Notes: generated from the sequence alone by a model not told the origin. A DNA stretch of 7,624 nt from UMGS1783 sp900555065 (GCA_937991645.1 CALKPL010000022.1:1-7624); one strand, 5' to 3'. Positions 1 through 6,330 are shown, counted from the first letter of the stretch. Translations and numbers: made by a program.

Positions 1-4
1 CGCA

Positions 5-129
5 GGGCGCGGGCGCGGACGCTGGGCGCAGGCGCGGGCACGGGCGCGGGCGCAGGCGCGGGAGCGGACGCTGGGCGCAGGCGCAAGGTGTAGGCGGGCG
101 CGGGTAAAGGCGCGGGTAAAGGCGCGGGC
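5..129. repeat. Degenerate G-rich hexamer array (RGGCGC), array 1
   Basis: This stretch is built from six-base units, mainly GGGCGC and AGGCGC with variants GGACGC, GGGCAC and GGGAGC. Occasional one-base insertions break the register. A 21-nt block at 15-35 recurs exactly at 64-84. A 12-nt unit GGCGCGGGTAAA stands in tandem at 97-108 and 109-120, followed by a partial third copy to 129. The G-rich strand is plus. The array lies beyond the terminator of the leftmost gene, so it is intergenic as far as the window shows, and it may continue to the left. The same unit recurs at 3407-3440 and 7558-7624. I do not recognise a named repeat family; function unknown. Confidence 0.85.
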
Positions 130-235
130 TTAATTTCTTTTTCTTGGCAGACCTCTCGCGTTGTACCGTAAAAAGATTTTTACCATGCTAAAAATATACG
201 GCTACCGGCCGTGCCGGCGGTTTCCTCTGTAAAAC

Positions 236-269
236 AATCACCCGCAAAACGTTTGTTTTGCGGGTGATT
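236..269 (-). terminator. Intrinsic terminator of the 325-aa URO-D family gene
   Basis: A perfect 15-bp inverted repeat (236-250 with 255-269) has a GTTT loop on the plus strand. The GC-rich middle of the stem (ACCCGC/GCGGGT) is flanked by A/T pairs, and on the minus strand the hairpin is followed by TTGTTTT. It sits 15 nt after the TAG stop of the gene at 285. The AT-rich stretch 130-235 beyond it holds only a weak AT hairpin (168-183) and a short CCGGC/GCCGG inverted repeat near 205-220; I see no gene there. Confidence 0.88.
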
Positions 270-284
270 TCTACTGGCGGCCGA

Positions 285-1262
285 CTAATCCCGGCAGCCG
301 CAATATTTTTCAAACGCTTTTTCCACGGCGCGGGCATTCTCCTCCGGAGCGCCCAGTGAATAGATTCCGTTAAATGAAGCGACAAAGCCCATAAATCCGC
401 CCTTGTCCGTACTGAGCTTATCCACGTAGTCTCTGACTTCGTCATAAATGTCCTGCACCGTTCCCTGAATGGCCGTGCTCTGGTAGCCGATCGGGCAGGC
501 AAAGCAAATTTTGCCGCGGAACCGGTCTCCCATTTCATCCAGTCCGTTCAGGCGCGGCTGGCCGGGGTTGAGCGCATCCAGTCCGATATCGATGAAATCG
601 CCGATAATATCAATGATATGCCCACAGCAGTGCATGATCACGTCCAGTCCAAGCGAGTGCGCCAGATCAATCTGCTTTTTATACCGCGGCATGAAAATCT
701 CCTGTATCAGATCCCGCGAAATCAGCAGCGACGTCTGCGTCCCCCAGTCGTCGGCAAGGCAAATAGCGTCAAAACCCGCCTTGGCGCATTCCCGGATCAG
801 ATCCTCTTCCGCGCCGAAGACTATGTCCGCCAGCTTATCCACATTTTCTCTTTCCACCAGCATGTCCATCATGAAATTTTCAAATCCGCGGACAAAGCTC
901 ATGATTGTAAAGCCGCTGAGAATAAAGTCGGCAATGTAATATTTGTCCGGATACTGACGCATGATTTCCTGTGCGGCGTCAAAACGTCCCGGCCGGTCGG
1001 CCCGCAGCGGAACATAGGATGCCAGCTGATCCCAGTCGGTGATCGCCGGATCCTTGACAACGCCAAGCTTGAATTCCATGCCGGTTTCCGCCCAGTTAAA
1101 ACCCCATTCCGTAACGCGGCCGTCCTCACCGCCGTACATCTCCTGTACGCCCAGCATAACCGCGTCGCTCTTGGCAATACGATCCGTTCCATAATACATC
1201 AGCGGCACATAAGGCGGCGACTGGAAATGAATCGCACGTTTCACAACTTCTTTTCTGGTCAT
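285..1262 (-). CDS. Uroporphyrinogen decarboxylase (URO-D) family protein, methyltransferase-like, 325 aa
   Basis: This is a single-domain TIM-barrel protein of the URO-D superfamily. The superfamily includes heme-pathway HemE and the zinc-dependent methyltransferases that move methyl groups from corrinoid proteins (MtaA, MtbA, CmuA). The opening MTRKEVVKRAIHFQ with VPLMYY nearby is typical of the methyltransferase-like branch, as is DDWGTQTSLLIS at about residues 171-182. A HCCG motif at 211-214 sits where MtaA-type proteins carry the HxC zinc pair, followed by DALNPGQP. The third zinc Cys, expected near the C-terminal GC motif, is not seen: the region reads FVASFNG. Cys253 and Cys256 could substitute. 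The start at 1262 is chosen over an in-frame ATG at 1268 because GAGGAG lies 7 nt before 1262 but only 1 nt before 1268. The protein is soluble, with no signal or membrane segment. It shares the GTQTSLLI core with the URO-D protein at 1744-3012, so the two are distant paralogues. No corrinoid-binding partner lies in the window and the substrate is unknown. HemE itself is unlikely. Confidence 0.85.
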   Translation of the reverse strand: MTRKEVVKRAIHFQSPPYVPLMYYGTDRIAKSDAVMLGVQEMYGGEDGRVTEWGFNWAETGMEFKLGVVKDPAITDWDQLASYVPLRADRPGRFDAAQEIMRQYPDKYYIADFILSGFTIMSFVRGFENFMMDMLVERENVDKLADIVFGAEEDLIRECAKAGFDAICLADDWGTQTSLLISRDLIQEIFMPRYKKQIDLAHSLGLDVIMHCCGHIIDIIGDFIDIGLDALNPGQPRLNGLDEMGDRFRGKICFACPIGYQSTAIQGTVQDIYDEVRDYVDKLSTDKGGFMGFVASFNGIYSLGAPEENARAVEKAFEKYCGCRD

Positions 1263-1269
1263 ATCCATT

Positions 1270-1275
1270 CTCCTC
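1270..1275 (-). promoter_or_regulatory. Ribosome binding site that decides the start at 1262
   Basis: The minus strand reads GAGGAG. Spacing is 7 nt to the ATG at 1262 and only 1 nt to the in-frame ATG at 1268. The first is normal and the second is too close for a ribosome, so the longer start is unlikely. Confidence 0.8.
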
Positions 1276-1320
1276 GTTTATGATACAGGGGGGGATTCGA
1301 ATACGTTTACCAACAAATAG

Positions 1321-1349
1321 ATGATATCACGAAAAAAACGAACAGGCAA
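1321..1349 (-). promoter_or_regulatory. Candidate sigma-A promoter of the 325-aa URO-D family gene
   Basis: On the minus strand a -35 TTGCCT (1344-1349, four of six consensus bases) stands 17 nt before a -10 TATCAT (1321-1326, five of six). The spacer holds a run of seven T. Transcription would start near 1314, giving a leader of about 50 nt. This would give the smaller URO-D gene its own transcript, which fits the terminator-like hairpins between it and the larger one. Confidence 0.5.
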
Positions 1350-1398
1350 TAAGATTTTAACGAAACAGGCTGCGCCCTTCTTCCGCAGTGCTGATTTC

Positions 1399-1442
1399 CT
1401 GCATCCGAACGGAACGGGCCGGTTTCCCACTGCTGGATGCAG
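1399..1442. other. Hairpin-forming sequence in the gap between the two URO-D genes
   Basis: An 8-bp inverted repeat, CTGCATCC (1399-1406) with GGATGCAG (1435-1442), encloses 28 nt. Within them GGAAC can pair imperfectly with GTTTCC. No T run follows on either strand, so it does not look like a terminator. It lies about 50 nt upstream of the candidate promoter at 1321-1349. Its role is unknown. The rest of 1263-1743 holds the terminator candidates listed separately and no gene I can support. Confidence 0.4.
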
Positions 1443-1518
1443 TCACCCGCAAACGACGCGCGCACCCTCTGAAAAGGCGGTTTTTTAACAGTTTACATCG
1501 CCGTTCCCATTTCGTCGT

Positions 1519-1543
1519 AAAAAGCGCCGCCGGCCGCCGGCGC
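1519..1543 (-). terminator. GC-rich terminator downstream of the 422-aa URO-D family gene
   Basis: The minus strand forms a stem GCGCCG/CGGCGC (1538-1543 with 1524-1529) with a GC-rich interior that can pair in alternative registers. It is followed directly by five T (1519-1523). The layout is that of an intrinsic terminator. It lies 200 nt past the stop at 1744, so it would act as a second, back-up stop after the hairpin at 1676-1711. Confidence 0.6.
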
Positions 1544-1675
1544 AAAGGGGTATCCTGGAAAAGCCATTTCCATTGCCTTTTCCTGATTTATATCGCGCCC
1601 TTTTCCCCGGCGCCGGCCTCTGCCGCTAATCAGATTCCGTTGCCAGTCAAACCGGACGCGCCTCCGGCAAACAAG

Positions 1676-1711
1676 GCAAGCGACAGGACAAACGCATCTC
1701 CTGTCGCTTGC
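1676..1711 (-). terminator. 13-bp hairpin just after the 422-aa URO-D family gene
   Basis: A perfect 13-bp inverted repeat (1676-1688 with 1699-1711; core AGCGACAGGA/TCCTGTCGCT) encloses a 10-nt loop. It begins 32 nt after the TGA stop of the gene. On the minus strand the tail is CTTGTTTGCC, a poor U tract, so it may act as a weak terminator or as a 3'-end stabilising structure. A further CCGGA/TCCGG hairpin lies at 1652-1667. Confidence 0.55.
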
Positions 1712-1743
1712 TTTATGATCATTATGTAGTTGTTCCGGCAATA

Positions 1744-3012
1744 TCAGCCCCGGTAAGCCTTTGCCGCCTGAAATGCCGCAACCAGATTTTCGCCGGATAC
1801 GGACGCTTCCACATTGTGTACCTGAGAGAAGATATAGCCGCTGCTGGTGGTGAAAATGTCCAGATTGCGCTTCACTTCTTCCGCTACCTCTTTTGGCGTT
1901 TTCCTGCACAATGTGCTTTGCGTATCCACGCCCCCGCCCCAGAAGGTAATATCTTTCCCATACGCTTTTACCAAACGCTCCGGCTCCATGCCAACGGCGC
2001 TGATCTGTACGGGATTCAGCGCGTCCACACCGATTTCGATAAAATCTTCAATCAGCTCGTAAACGGCACCACAGGAGTGGAACAATACTTTCACTTCCGG
2101 ATAATTTTTATGTATAAAATCAAACATCCGTTTATGATGCGGCTTGACTTGCTCGCGGTACATTTCAGGCGGAATCAGCAGGCTGGTCTGTGTGCCTAAA
2201 TCTTCTGTAAATTCAATGCATTCAATATACTTCCCGCAAACCGCCAGATATTTTTCCAAATCCTTCATCAGAAGATCTACACGCTTTTCAAAATAGCGGT
2301 CCATCATGCCCCGGGTGTCTTCGTCTATCATATTGCAATAGAAGTTTTCATAGCCCCAGTACAGCTGGCCCAGTTCAAATACATTGCCGTTGAAGACGCC
2401 GCAAATCGCTTTATCGGTAGTTTCGTAATAGTGCTTTGCCCGTGCGGCGATATCATTCAACTCCTCCTGATCCATTTCCGGAAAGGTCCATTCCTCAAAC
2501 TCTTCCAGAGTCATAACGTCCTTCATGGGATGATATACGCGGGCATAGGCTTTCAGTCCTTTGGGACAGCGGGTAACTTCCTTGCCAACGTCATAGGATT
2601 TGCCCACCGCCGTTTTATACGGATGCAGAACATCATCCAGCGGACGCAGATAGGAGCGGTCTCCGTTTTCCTGCAATATGGGATGAAAACTGGTCGGTAT
2701 GTAGGCCTTTGTCGTCCCATCCAGCAAGGTGCCGAGTTCAAATGCTTTTACCCGCATCCCCATGCAGGGAGACTGCCGCCACAGACAAATTACGTCCGCA
2801 CCCATAGCATCCATCATTTCAGGTTCAACTTCTACCAGCTGGCTGAGAACTTCCGGTACCTTAATGGTCGTTTCCGGCAGGCCGAGGAGTTTCTTCGCCG
2901 CCAAATAAGAATATGCGTTTATCCCGGTGGTCCCTGTTCCGCCAAAATCAATGGCAAGGCAGTCCACATTCTGCCGTCTTAAGGCTGCTGCAATTCTCTC
3001 TCTCGAGTTCAT
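1744..3012 (-). CDS. Uroporphyrinogen decarboxylase (URO-D) family protein, methyltransferase-like, 422 aa
   Basis: This is a larger member of the URO-D superfamily, probably a methyl-transfer protein rather than heme-pathway HemE. It opens MNSRERIAAALRRQNVDCLAIDFGG, normal for the branch. It has an insert-rich region (about 60-230) that makes it longer than the usual 330-370 residues. Then come EDLGTQTSLLIPPEMY near 270-285, the zinc-type FHSCG at 311-315 and DALNPVQ at 330-336. GGGVDTQSTL follows near 359-368, and the C-terminus has HNVEASVSGENLVAAF. MtaA-type enzymes use His-x-Cys plus a later Cys as zinc ligands. Here the later site has His399 instead, so metal binding is uncertain. The start at 3012 is chosen because AAGGAGGAG lies 7 nt upstream; a longer in-frame ATG at 3081 lies inside a stable RNA hairpin and lacks such a site. 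The gene has its own promoter, a structured leader and downstream hairpins. Substrate unknown; no corrinoid protein is visible. Confidence 0.86.
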   Translation of the reverse strand: MNSRERIAAALRRQNVDCLAIDFGGTGTTGINAYSYLAAKKLLGLPETTIKVPEVLSQLVEVEPEMMDAMGADVICLWRQSPCMGMRVKAFELGTLLDGTTKAYIPTSFHPILQENGDRSYLRPLDDVLHPYKTAVGKSYDVGKEVTRCPKGLKAYARVYHPMKDVMTLEEFEEWTFPEMDQEELNDIAARAKHYYETTDKAICGVFNGNVFELGQLYWGYENFYCNMIDEDTRGMMDRYFEKRVDLLMKDLEKYLAVCGKYIECIEFTEDLGTQTSLLIPPEMYREQVKPHHKRMFDFIHKNYPEVKVLFHSCGAVYELIEDFIEIGVDALNPVQISAVGMEPERLVKAYGKDITFWGGGVDTQSTLCRKTPKEVAEEVKRNLDIFTTSSGYIFSQVHNVEASVSGENLVAAFQAAKAYRG

Positions 3013-3065
3013 GCTTTTTCTCCTCCTTAAAATATTTGGTTCGCCTTCGGCAAATCGTCGACGTA

Positions 3066-3143
3066 GTATCACAGCCGGCAAGCGCCCGGACCGGCGGTTT
3101 CAGCAATTTTGCTTTGCGCCCGCCGCGCTTCAGCCGGCGATAC
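3066..3143 (-). promoter_or_regulatory. Nested 78-nt hairpin in the leader of the 422-aa URO-D family gene
   Basis: The transcribed (minus) strand can fold into one long interrupted hairpin. From outside inwards the pairs are GTATC/GATAC, GCCGGC/GCCGGC, AGCGC/GCGCT, GGCGG/CCGCC and AGCAA/TTGCT, 26 bp in five helices separated by small bulges, with an AA loop that would in practice open further. It starts about 10 nt after the predicted transcript start and ends about 53 nt before the ATG. No T run follows, so it is not a simple terminator. I cannot match it to a known riboswitch. It could be a regulatory or stabilising RNA element, or a small hairpin insertion. Confidence 0.6.
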
Positions 3144-3160
3144 TGTGCGATTTTGTTTTC

Positions 3161-3169
3161 ATTATATCA
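3161..3169 (-). promoter_or_regulatory. Extended -10 promoter of the 422-aa URO-D family gene
   Basis: The minus strand reads TGATATAAT: a perfect TATAAT box (3161-3166) preceded by the TGn extension. A TTTACA lies upstream, but at 21 nt it is too far for an ordinary -35, so the extended -10 probably carries the activity. The surrounding 3170-3225 is very AT-rich. Transcription would begin near 3154, giving a leader of about 140 nt. Confidence 0.65.
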
Positions 3170-3404
3170 CTATTTTAGAAAATTTATTGTAAATTATTGC
3201 GTTTTTTATAATAATCTGCTTTTTATGCTCGTTCGCATACCGGCATTGCGCCTGTATTTCACAAGCAGGCGCAGCACCCTATTTCCCGCGGATGTGTGAA
3301 ACGCGCGAATGTGCATGTCGACTGTCCGAGAAAAGACAAATACGGAAGGGCCGCCGGCGTATGGGATCGCCGCGGGAAAACGCGGCGGGCAAGGCCGGCA
3401 AGCC
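3170..3404. other. Non-coding gap with two hairpins
   Basis: No convincing gene is seen in this stretch. It begins AT-rich, as promoter upstream DNA, and becomes GC-rich towards 3404. It holds an 8-bp inverted repeat TGCGCCTG/CAGGCGCA (3247-3254 with 3266-3273) and a 7-bp one CGCCGCG/CGCGGCG (3368-3374 with 3381-3387) with a GGAAAA loop. Neither has a T run. The hexamer array at 3407-3440 follows immediately. Confidence 0.6.
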
Positions 3405-3406
3405 GG

Positions 3407-3440
3407 GGGCGCGGACGCAGGCGCAGGCGCGGGCGCGGGG
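3407..3440. repeat. G-rich hexamer array (RGGCGC), array 2
   Basis: Five hexamers in exact register, GGGCGC, GGACGC, AGGCGC, AGGCGC and GGGCGC, are followed by GGGG. Composition, unit and strand (G-rich on plus) match the arrays at 5-129 and 7558-7624. It sits between the terminator of the decarboxylase operon and the upstream region of the 422-aa URO-D gene. Apparent Ala-Pro or Ala-Gly coding across it is a by-product of the repeat. Confidence 0.85.
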
Positions 3441-3464
3441 TCAGGAAACGATGATTTACAAACC

Positions 3465-3493
3465 AAAAAAGAGCCGCGTGCGGCTCTTTTTTT
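3465..3493 (-). terminator. Intrinsic terminator of the scfA-scfB-decarboxylase operon
   Basis: A 12-bp inverted repeat (3465-3476 with 3481-3492), A6-GAGCCG with CGGCTC-T6, has a four-base loop CGTG in plus orientation. Runs of A and T on the two sides make it work in both directions. It lies 65 nt past the TGA stop of the decarboxylase gene, and no other gene lies between. Confidence 0.9.
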
Positions 3494-3557
3494 CTCAGTT
3501 GAATCTTTCGTTTAATCCGGCCGCGACAGCCCTGTTTTCCGGAAACGCGGCGAACAA

Positions 3558-4895
3558 TCACACAAGTACCCGGCATTCCGCAATGCCATAGTAACGGAAC
3601 GCCCGTATCGCAGTTTCGTCGATTCGCTCGCCGGCGACGGCGACCGGTACCGCAGGCGGACAGGAGACGTTTTCCGAAGCGAGAACCCGGCCAAGGCACT
3701 GCTCCGCCGGCAAGACGCGGGAGGGTGCGAACATGGCGCGGCGCACGGACATGACCCGTTCGGGGACCCGCAGCACGGGCGGCGGCTCCTGTATGGGCGC
3801 GCGCCGGCATAGCGACAGCACGGTCGCTGCAAAGCGGTCGATCTCCGCGCCGTCCAGCTCCGGCGTGAACATAAAGACCGCGTAGTCGGGATCTGAAAAC
3901 TCGCACTCGATGCCGCAAGCGCGCAGGTACTGCGCAAGCGCGTCCCCCGTATACCCGAAGCGCTTGGGCGCGACAGTTAGCTTTAACGGCTCCTGGCCCG
4001 CAAGCATGAGCCCCTTTTCACGAAAAGCTGATTTCAATTCCGCCAGGCGGCGCACGCAGCGCTCTAGTTTTTTCGGGTACCCTGCGGCAAGATACGCGTT
4101 CGTTTTATCAAGCGACTGCAAAATCAAATAGGAAGGGCTTGTAGAGGCAAAAAGCGCCATTGCCCGCGCCGCATTCGATTCGAAAACGGCGGGCGCGGTC
4201 GTGGAAATATGCAGATACGCCCCGCCCGTCAGCGCCGGCAGCGTCTTATGCGCCGAATCGCAGCACAGATCTGCGCCGAGACTGAGCGGATGCATAGGGT
4301 CCGGCAAAAACCGAAGGTACGCGCCGTGGGCGTTGTCTACAAGCAGGGGCACGCCGTGCCGGCGGCAGACTTCCGACAGGCGCGCAATATCCAGGATATT
4401 GCCGAGGTAGTCCGGACTTGTAAGGTAGACTGCCGCCGGCTTTTCCGGCATGGCCAGCAGCTTTTTTTCCAGCAGGTCAGCAGAAACCGCGCACGTAAGC
4501 AGGCCGCCGGGATTTTCGGAATAAATCCACTCGATATCGAAATCCAGCAGCGCTGCGGCGCTCACAAAGACCCGGTGCGCGTTCCTGCCTGCGAGCACGA
4601 CCGGACGGCCGCCGCCCTCCCGCGCGAGCAGGGCCAGATACAGCATGGCGCGAATGGCAAGGGAAGAACCCTCGCACGAATACAGCGTTTTTCCGCTGCC
4701 AAACAGACCCGCCGCGCTGTTCTGGCTTTCCTCTATAACCCCGCGCGCGCTGTAGAGCGTATCCGCGCCGGGGATCTCCGTAATATCGAGTTCCTCCGGG
4801 CCGAGAAAGCGGCGGCCCTTATGTCCGGGCATGTGCAGGCGAACCGCGCGCTTTTTTACGTAATTTTCCACAAAATCGCAGATGGGGGTGTTCAT
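3558..4895 (-). CDS. Orn/Lys/Arg decarboxylase family protein, short Gram-positive form, 445 aa
   Basis: This is a PLP-dependent (fold type I) decarboxylase of the Orn/Lys/Arg class. Enzymes of the family remove CO2 from arginine, lysine or ornithine to give agmatine, cadaverine or putrescine in the cytoplasm; which substrate applies here cannot be read off. Motifs seen are HMPGHKG at 21-27, the dipeptide-rich entry to the PLP domain, DNAHGAY from Asp187, and SAHKTLPALTGG with Lys217 as the Schiff-base lysine. A C-terminal domain ends in the usual SCPPAVPVAVAGE (411-423). At 445 residues it is slightly below the roughly 480 of the short Bacillus-type enzymes. It lacks the N-terminal wing of the 700-residue enterobacterial enzymes. 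The ATG at 4895 overlaps the scfB stop as ATGA, with GAGGAGG 4 nt upstream inside scfB, so translation is probably coupled. A longer upstream reading at 5090 only re-reads scfB DNA. It is the last gene of the SCIFF operon, and the terminator at 3465-3493 follows. Confidence 0.92.
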   Translation of the reverse strand: MNTPICDFVENYVKKRAVRLHMPGHKGRRFLGPEELDITEIPGADTLYSARGVIEESQNSAAGLFGSGKTLYSCEGSSLAIRAMLYLALLAREGGGRPVVLAGRNAHRVFVSAAALLDFDIEWIYSENPGGLLTCAVSADLLEKKLLAMPEKPAAVYLTSPDYLGNILDIARLSEVCRRHGVPLLVDNAHGAYLRFLPDPMHPLSLGADLCCDSAHKTLPALTGGAYLHISTTAPAVFESNAARAMALFASTSPSYLILQSLDKTNAYLAAGYPKKLERCVRRLAELKSAFREKGLMLAGQEPLKLTVAPKRFGYTGDALAQYLRACGIECEFSDPDYAVFMFTPELDGAEIDRFAATVLSLCRRAPIQEPPPVLRVPERVMSVRRAMFAPSRVLPAEQCLGRVLASENVSCPPAVPVAVAGERIDETAIRAFRYYGIAECRVLV

Positions 4896-6280
4896 GCGTC
4901 CTCCTCGTCCAGCGCCTTTGCGGCCTCGAGCATGATTGCGCATTCCATACGCTTGCAAAACAGCGCGCAGCCGTATGCATACACGCCGCGCACACTGCCC
5001 GTCGCATGGTACGCGTTGGCGGCGCAGCCGCCGGAACAGTAGAGCTTTGCCCAGCAGTCCGCGCATTCGGGCCGGGCGTAGACATTGCATGCGGCGAACT
5101 GCGCCTGCGTTTCAGGATTGGTTACGCCGTTCCAAATGTCGCCCAGCCTGAATTTTTCCTCGCCCACGAACTGGTGGCAGGGATACAGATCGCCCCAGGG
5201 CGTTACCGCCATGTACTCCGTCCCCGAACCGCAGCCGGAAATCCGCTTGTATATGCAGGGCCCGCCCTTAAGGTCGAGCATATAGTGGTAAAACGTGAAC
5301 GGCCGGCCCGCCCTGCGGCGTTCAAGCATCAGCGCCGCCAGCTTTTCATACTGTTCGAGCACGACTGGAAGATCCTCGTCCGTAAGGGAGGCGGGATCGT
5401 CCGCCGGTCCGACGACAGGCTCCATGCTGAGCTTGTCGAAACCGAGTTCGAGCATGGTTTCAATATCCCTTAAAAAGTCGGGGTTGGCGTGCGTGAACGT
5501 GCCGCGAATATAATAGTCCCTGCCGCCGCGCGCCTGCACGAGCTTTTGGAATTTGGGAACGATTTTGTCCCAGCTCCCATTGCCCGCATAGTCCACACGG
5601 TACCTGTCGTGCACTTCCCTGCGCCCGTCCAGGCTCAGTACGACGTTGCTGCATTCGCGGTTGGCAAAGTCGATCACGTCGTCGTCTATGAGCATGCCGT
5701 TTGTCGTCAGGGTAAAGCGGAAGTTCTTGCCCGCGGCCCGTTCTATGCCGCGCGCATACGCCACTAGGTCCTTTACCACCTGAAAATTCATCAGCGGCTC
5801 GCCGCCGAAAAAATCAACCTCGAGATTCCGCCTGTTCCCGGAATGGGCGACCAGGAAATCGAGCGCCTGTTTTCCCACGTCAAAGGACATCAGGGCGCGC
5901 TCGCCGTGGTATTTGCCCTGGCTTGCAAAGCAGTAGGCGCAGTTGAGGTTGCAGGTGTGCGCAATATGCAGGCAGAGGGCTTTGACAACGCCCGCGCTCG
6001 TTTCCTTGAGCTTTCCCGCCAAATCCGCAAAACTGTCCGGCGCAAAGAGCCGGCCTTCCGCCCTGAGCGCTTCGATCTGCGCGAAGCACGCCTCGATCTC
6101 ATCCGCGGTTACGTCCGGCGCGCCGCGGTATTTTTCCAAAACCGCGGCCTTGATTTCCTCCCGGGAACGCGTTTCGTACATGCCGATAATGTCGTAAACG
6201 GCGTCGTCAACCACATGCACGGAGCCGGAGTACACGTCAAGCACAATGTTCAGCCCGCCCAGTTTAAAACTATGAATCAT
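4892..6280 (-). CDS. scfB: SCIFF peptide maturase (radical SAM/SPASM, thioether-forming), 462 aa
   Basis: This enzyme cleaves S-adenosylmethionine to a radical and joins Cys sulfur atoms to other residues of the SCIFF peptide, making a ranthipeptide. The N-terminus (residues 1-80), MIHSFKLGGLNIVLDVYSG onward with VHVVDDAVYD, is the peptide-binding RRE-like domain typical of this family. The radical SAM cluster is CNLNCAYC, with Cys110, Cys114 and Cys117. FFGGEP at 157-162 binds SAM. The C-terminal SPASM region carries the auxiliary-cluster cysteines at 342, 350, 368, 398, 406, 409, 415, 419, 438, 442 and 447, including CGSG, CADC and CSGGC. Length and all motifs are as expected. AGGGAG lies 6 nt before the ATG. 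The precursor gene scfA lies 61 nt upstream and the decarboxylase overlaps the stop. A hairpin with a T run separates scfA from scfB and probably lowers enzyme transcript relative to peptide. The assignment is firm; the product's biological role is not settled for the family. Confidence 0.95.
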   Translation of the reverse strand: MIHSFKLGGLNIVLDVYSGSVHVVDDAVYDIIGMYETRSREEIKAAVLEKYRGAPDVTADEIEACFAQIEALRAEGRLFAPDSFADLAGKLKETSAGVVKALCLHIAHTCNLNCAYCFASQGKYHGERALMSFDVGKQALDFLVAHSGNRRNLEVDFFGGEPLMNFQVVKDLVAYARGIERAAGKNFRFTLTTNGMLIDDDVIDFANRECSNVVLSLDGRREVHDRYRVDYAGNGSWDKIVPKFQKLVQARGGRDYYIRGTFTHANPDFLRDIETMLELGFDKLSMEPVVGPADDPASLTDEDLPVVLEQYEKLAALMLERRRAGRPFTFYHYMLDLKGGPCIYKRISGCGSGTEYMAVTPWGDLYPCHQFVGEEKFRLGDIWNGVTNPETQAQFAACNVYARPECADCWAKLYCSGGCAANAYHATGSVRGVYAYGCALFCKRMECAIMLEAAKALDEEDA

Positions 6281-6299
6281 ACCTGTCTCCCTACATCAC

Positions 6300-6330
6300 A
6301 AAAAATGCCGCCATACCGGCGGCATTTTTA
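6300..6330 (-). terminator. Terminator-like attenuator between scfA and scfB
   Basis: A perfect 12-bp hairpin (6301-6312 with 6318-6329), AAAAATGCCGCC with GGCGGCATTTTT, has a five-base loop. On the minus strand it is followed by T6. It occupies most of the 61-nt gap and ends about 20 nt before the scfB start, next to its ribosome site. I see no second promoter for scfB, so scfB is probably transcribed by read-through past this hairpin. Confidence 0.85.

Noticed and set aside
618..1283. Long plus-strand open frame opposite the 325-aa URO-D gene
   Set aside because: Translation shows no recognisable domain, there is no good ribosome site, and the minus frame is clearly a URO-D protein with a terminator.
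1288..1304. GGGGGATTCGAATAC, resembling a tRNA T-arm
   Set aside because: No matching pairing arm, anticodon arm or CCA-proximal stem is found around it; it is a G run beside an ATTCGAAT palindrome.
1357..1729. Small open frames on both strands in the URO-D gap
   Set aside because: Arg- and Ser-rich products without family resemblance or ribosome sites, running through hairpins. I treat the region as non-coding.
3013..3160. Cobalamin riboswitch ahead of the 422-aa URO-D gene
   Set aside because: I looked for the B12-box and GCCACTG-type conserved blocks and found none; the structured leader is a simple nested hairpin.
3206..3466. Minus-strand frame with an Ala-Pro repeat (PAPAPAPAS)
   Set aside because: The Ala-Pro run is only the hexamer array read in frame; there is no ribosome site or conserved sequence around it.
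4209..5042. 277-codon plus-strand open frame opposite the decarboxylase and scfB
   Set aside because: It is a by-product of GC-rich codon use. The minus strand encodes conserved PLP and radical SAM motifs over the same bases, and the plus-strand product resembles nothing.
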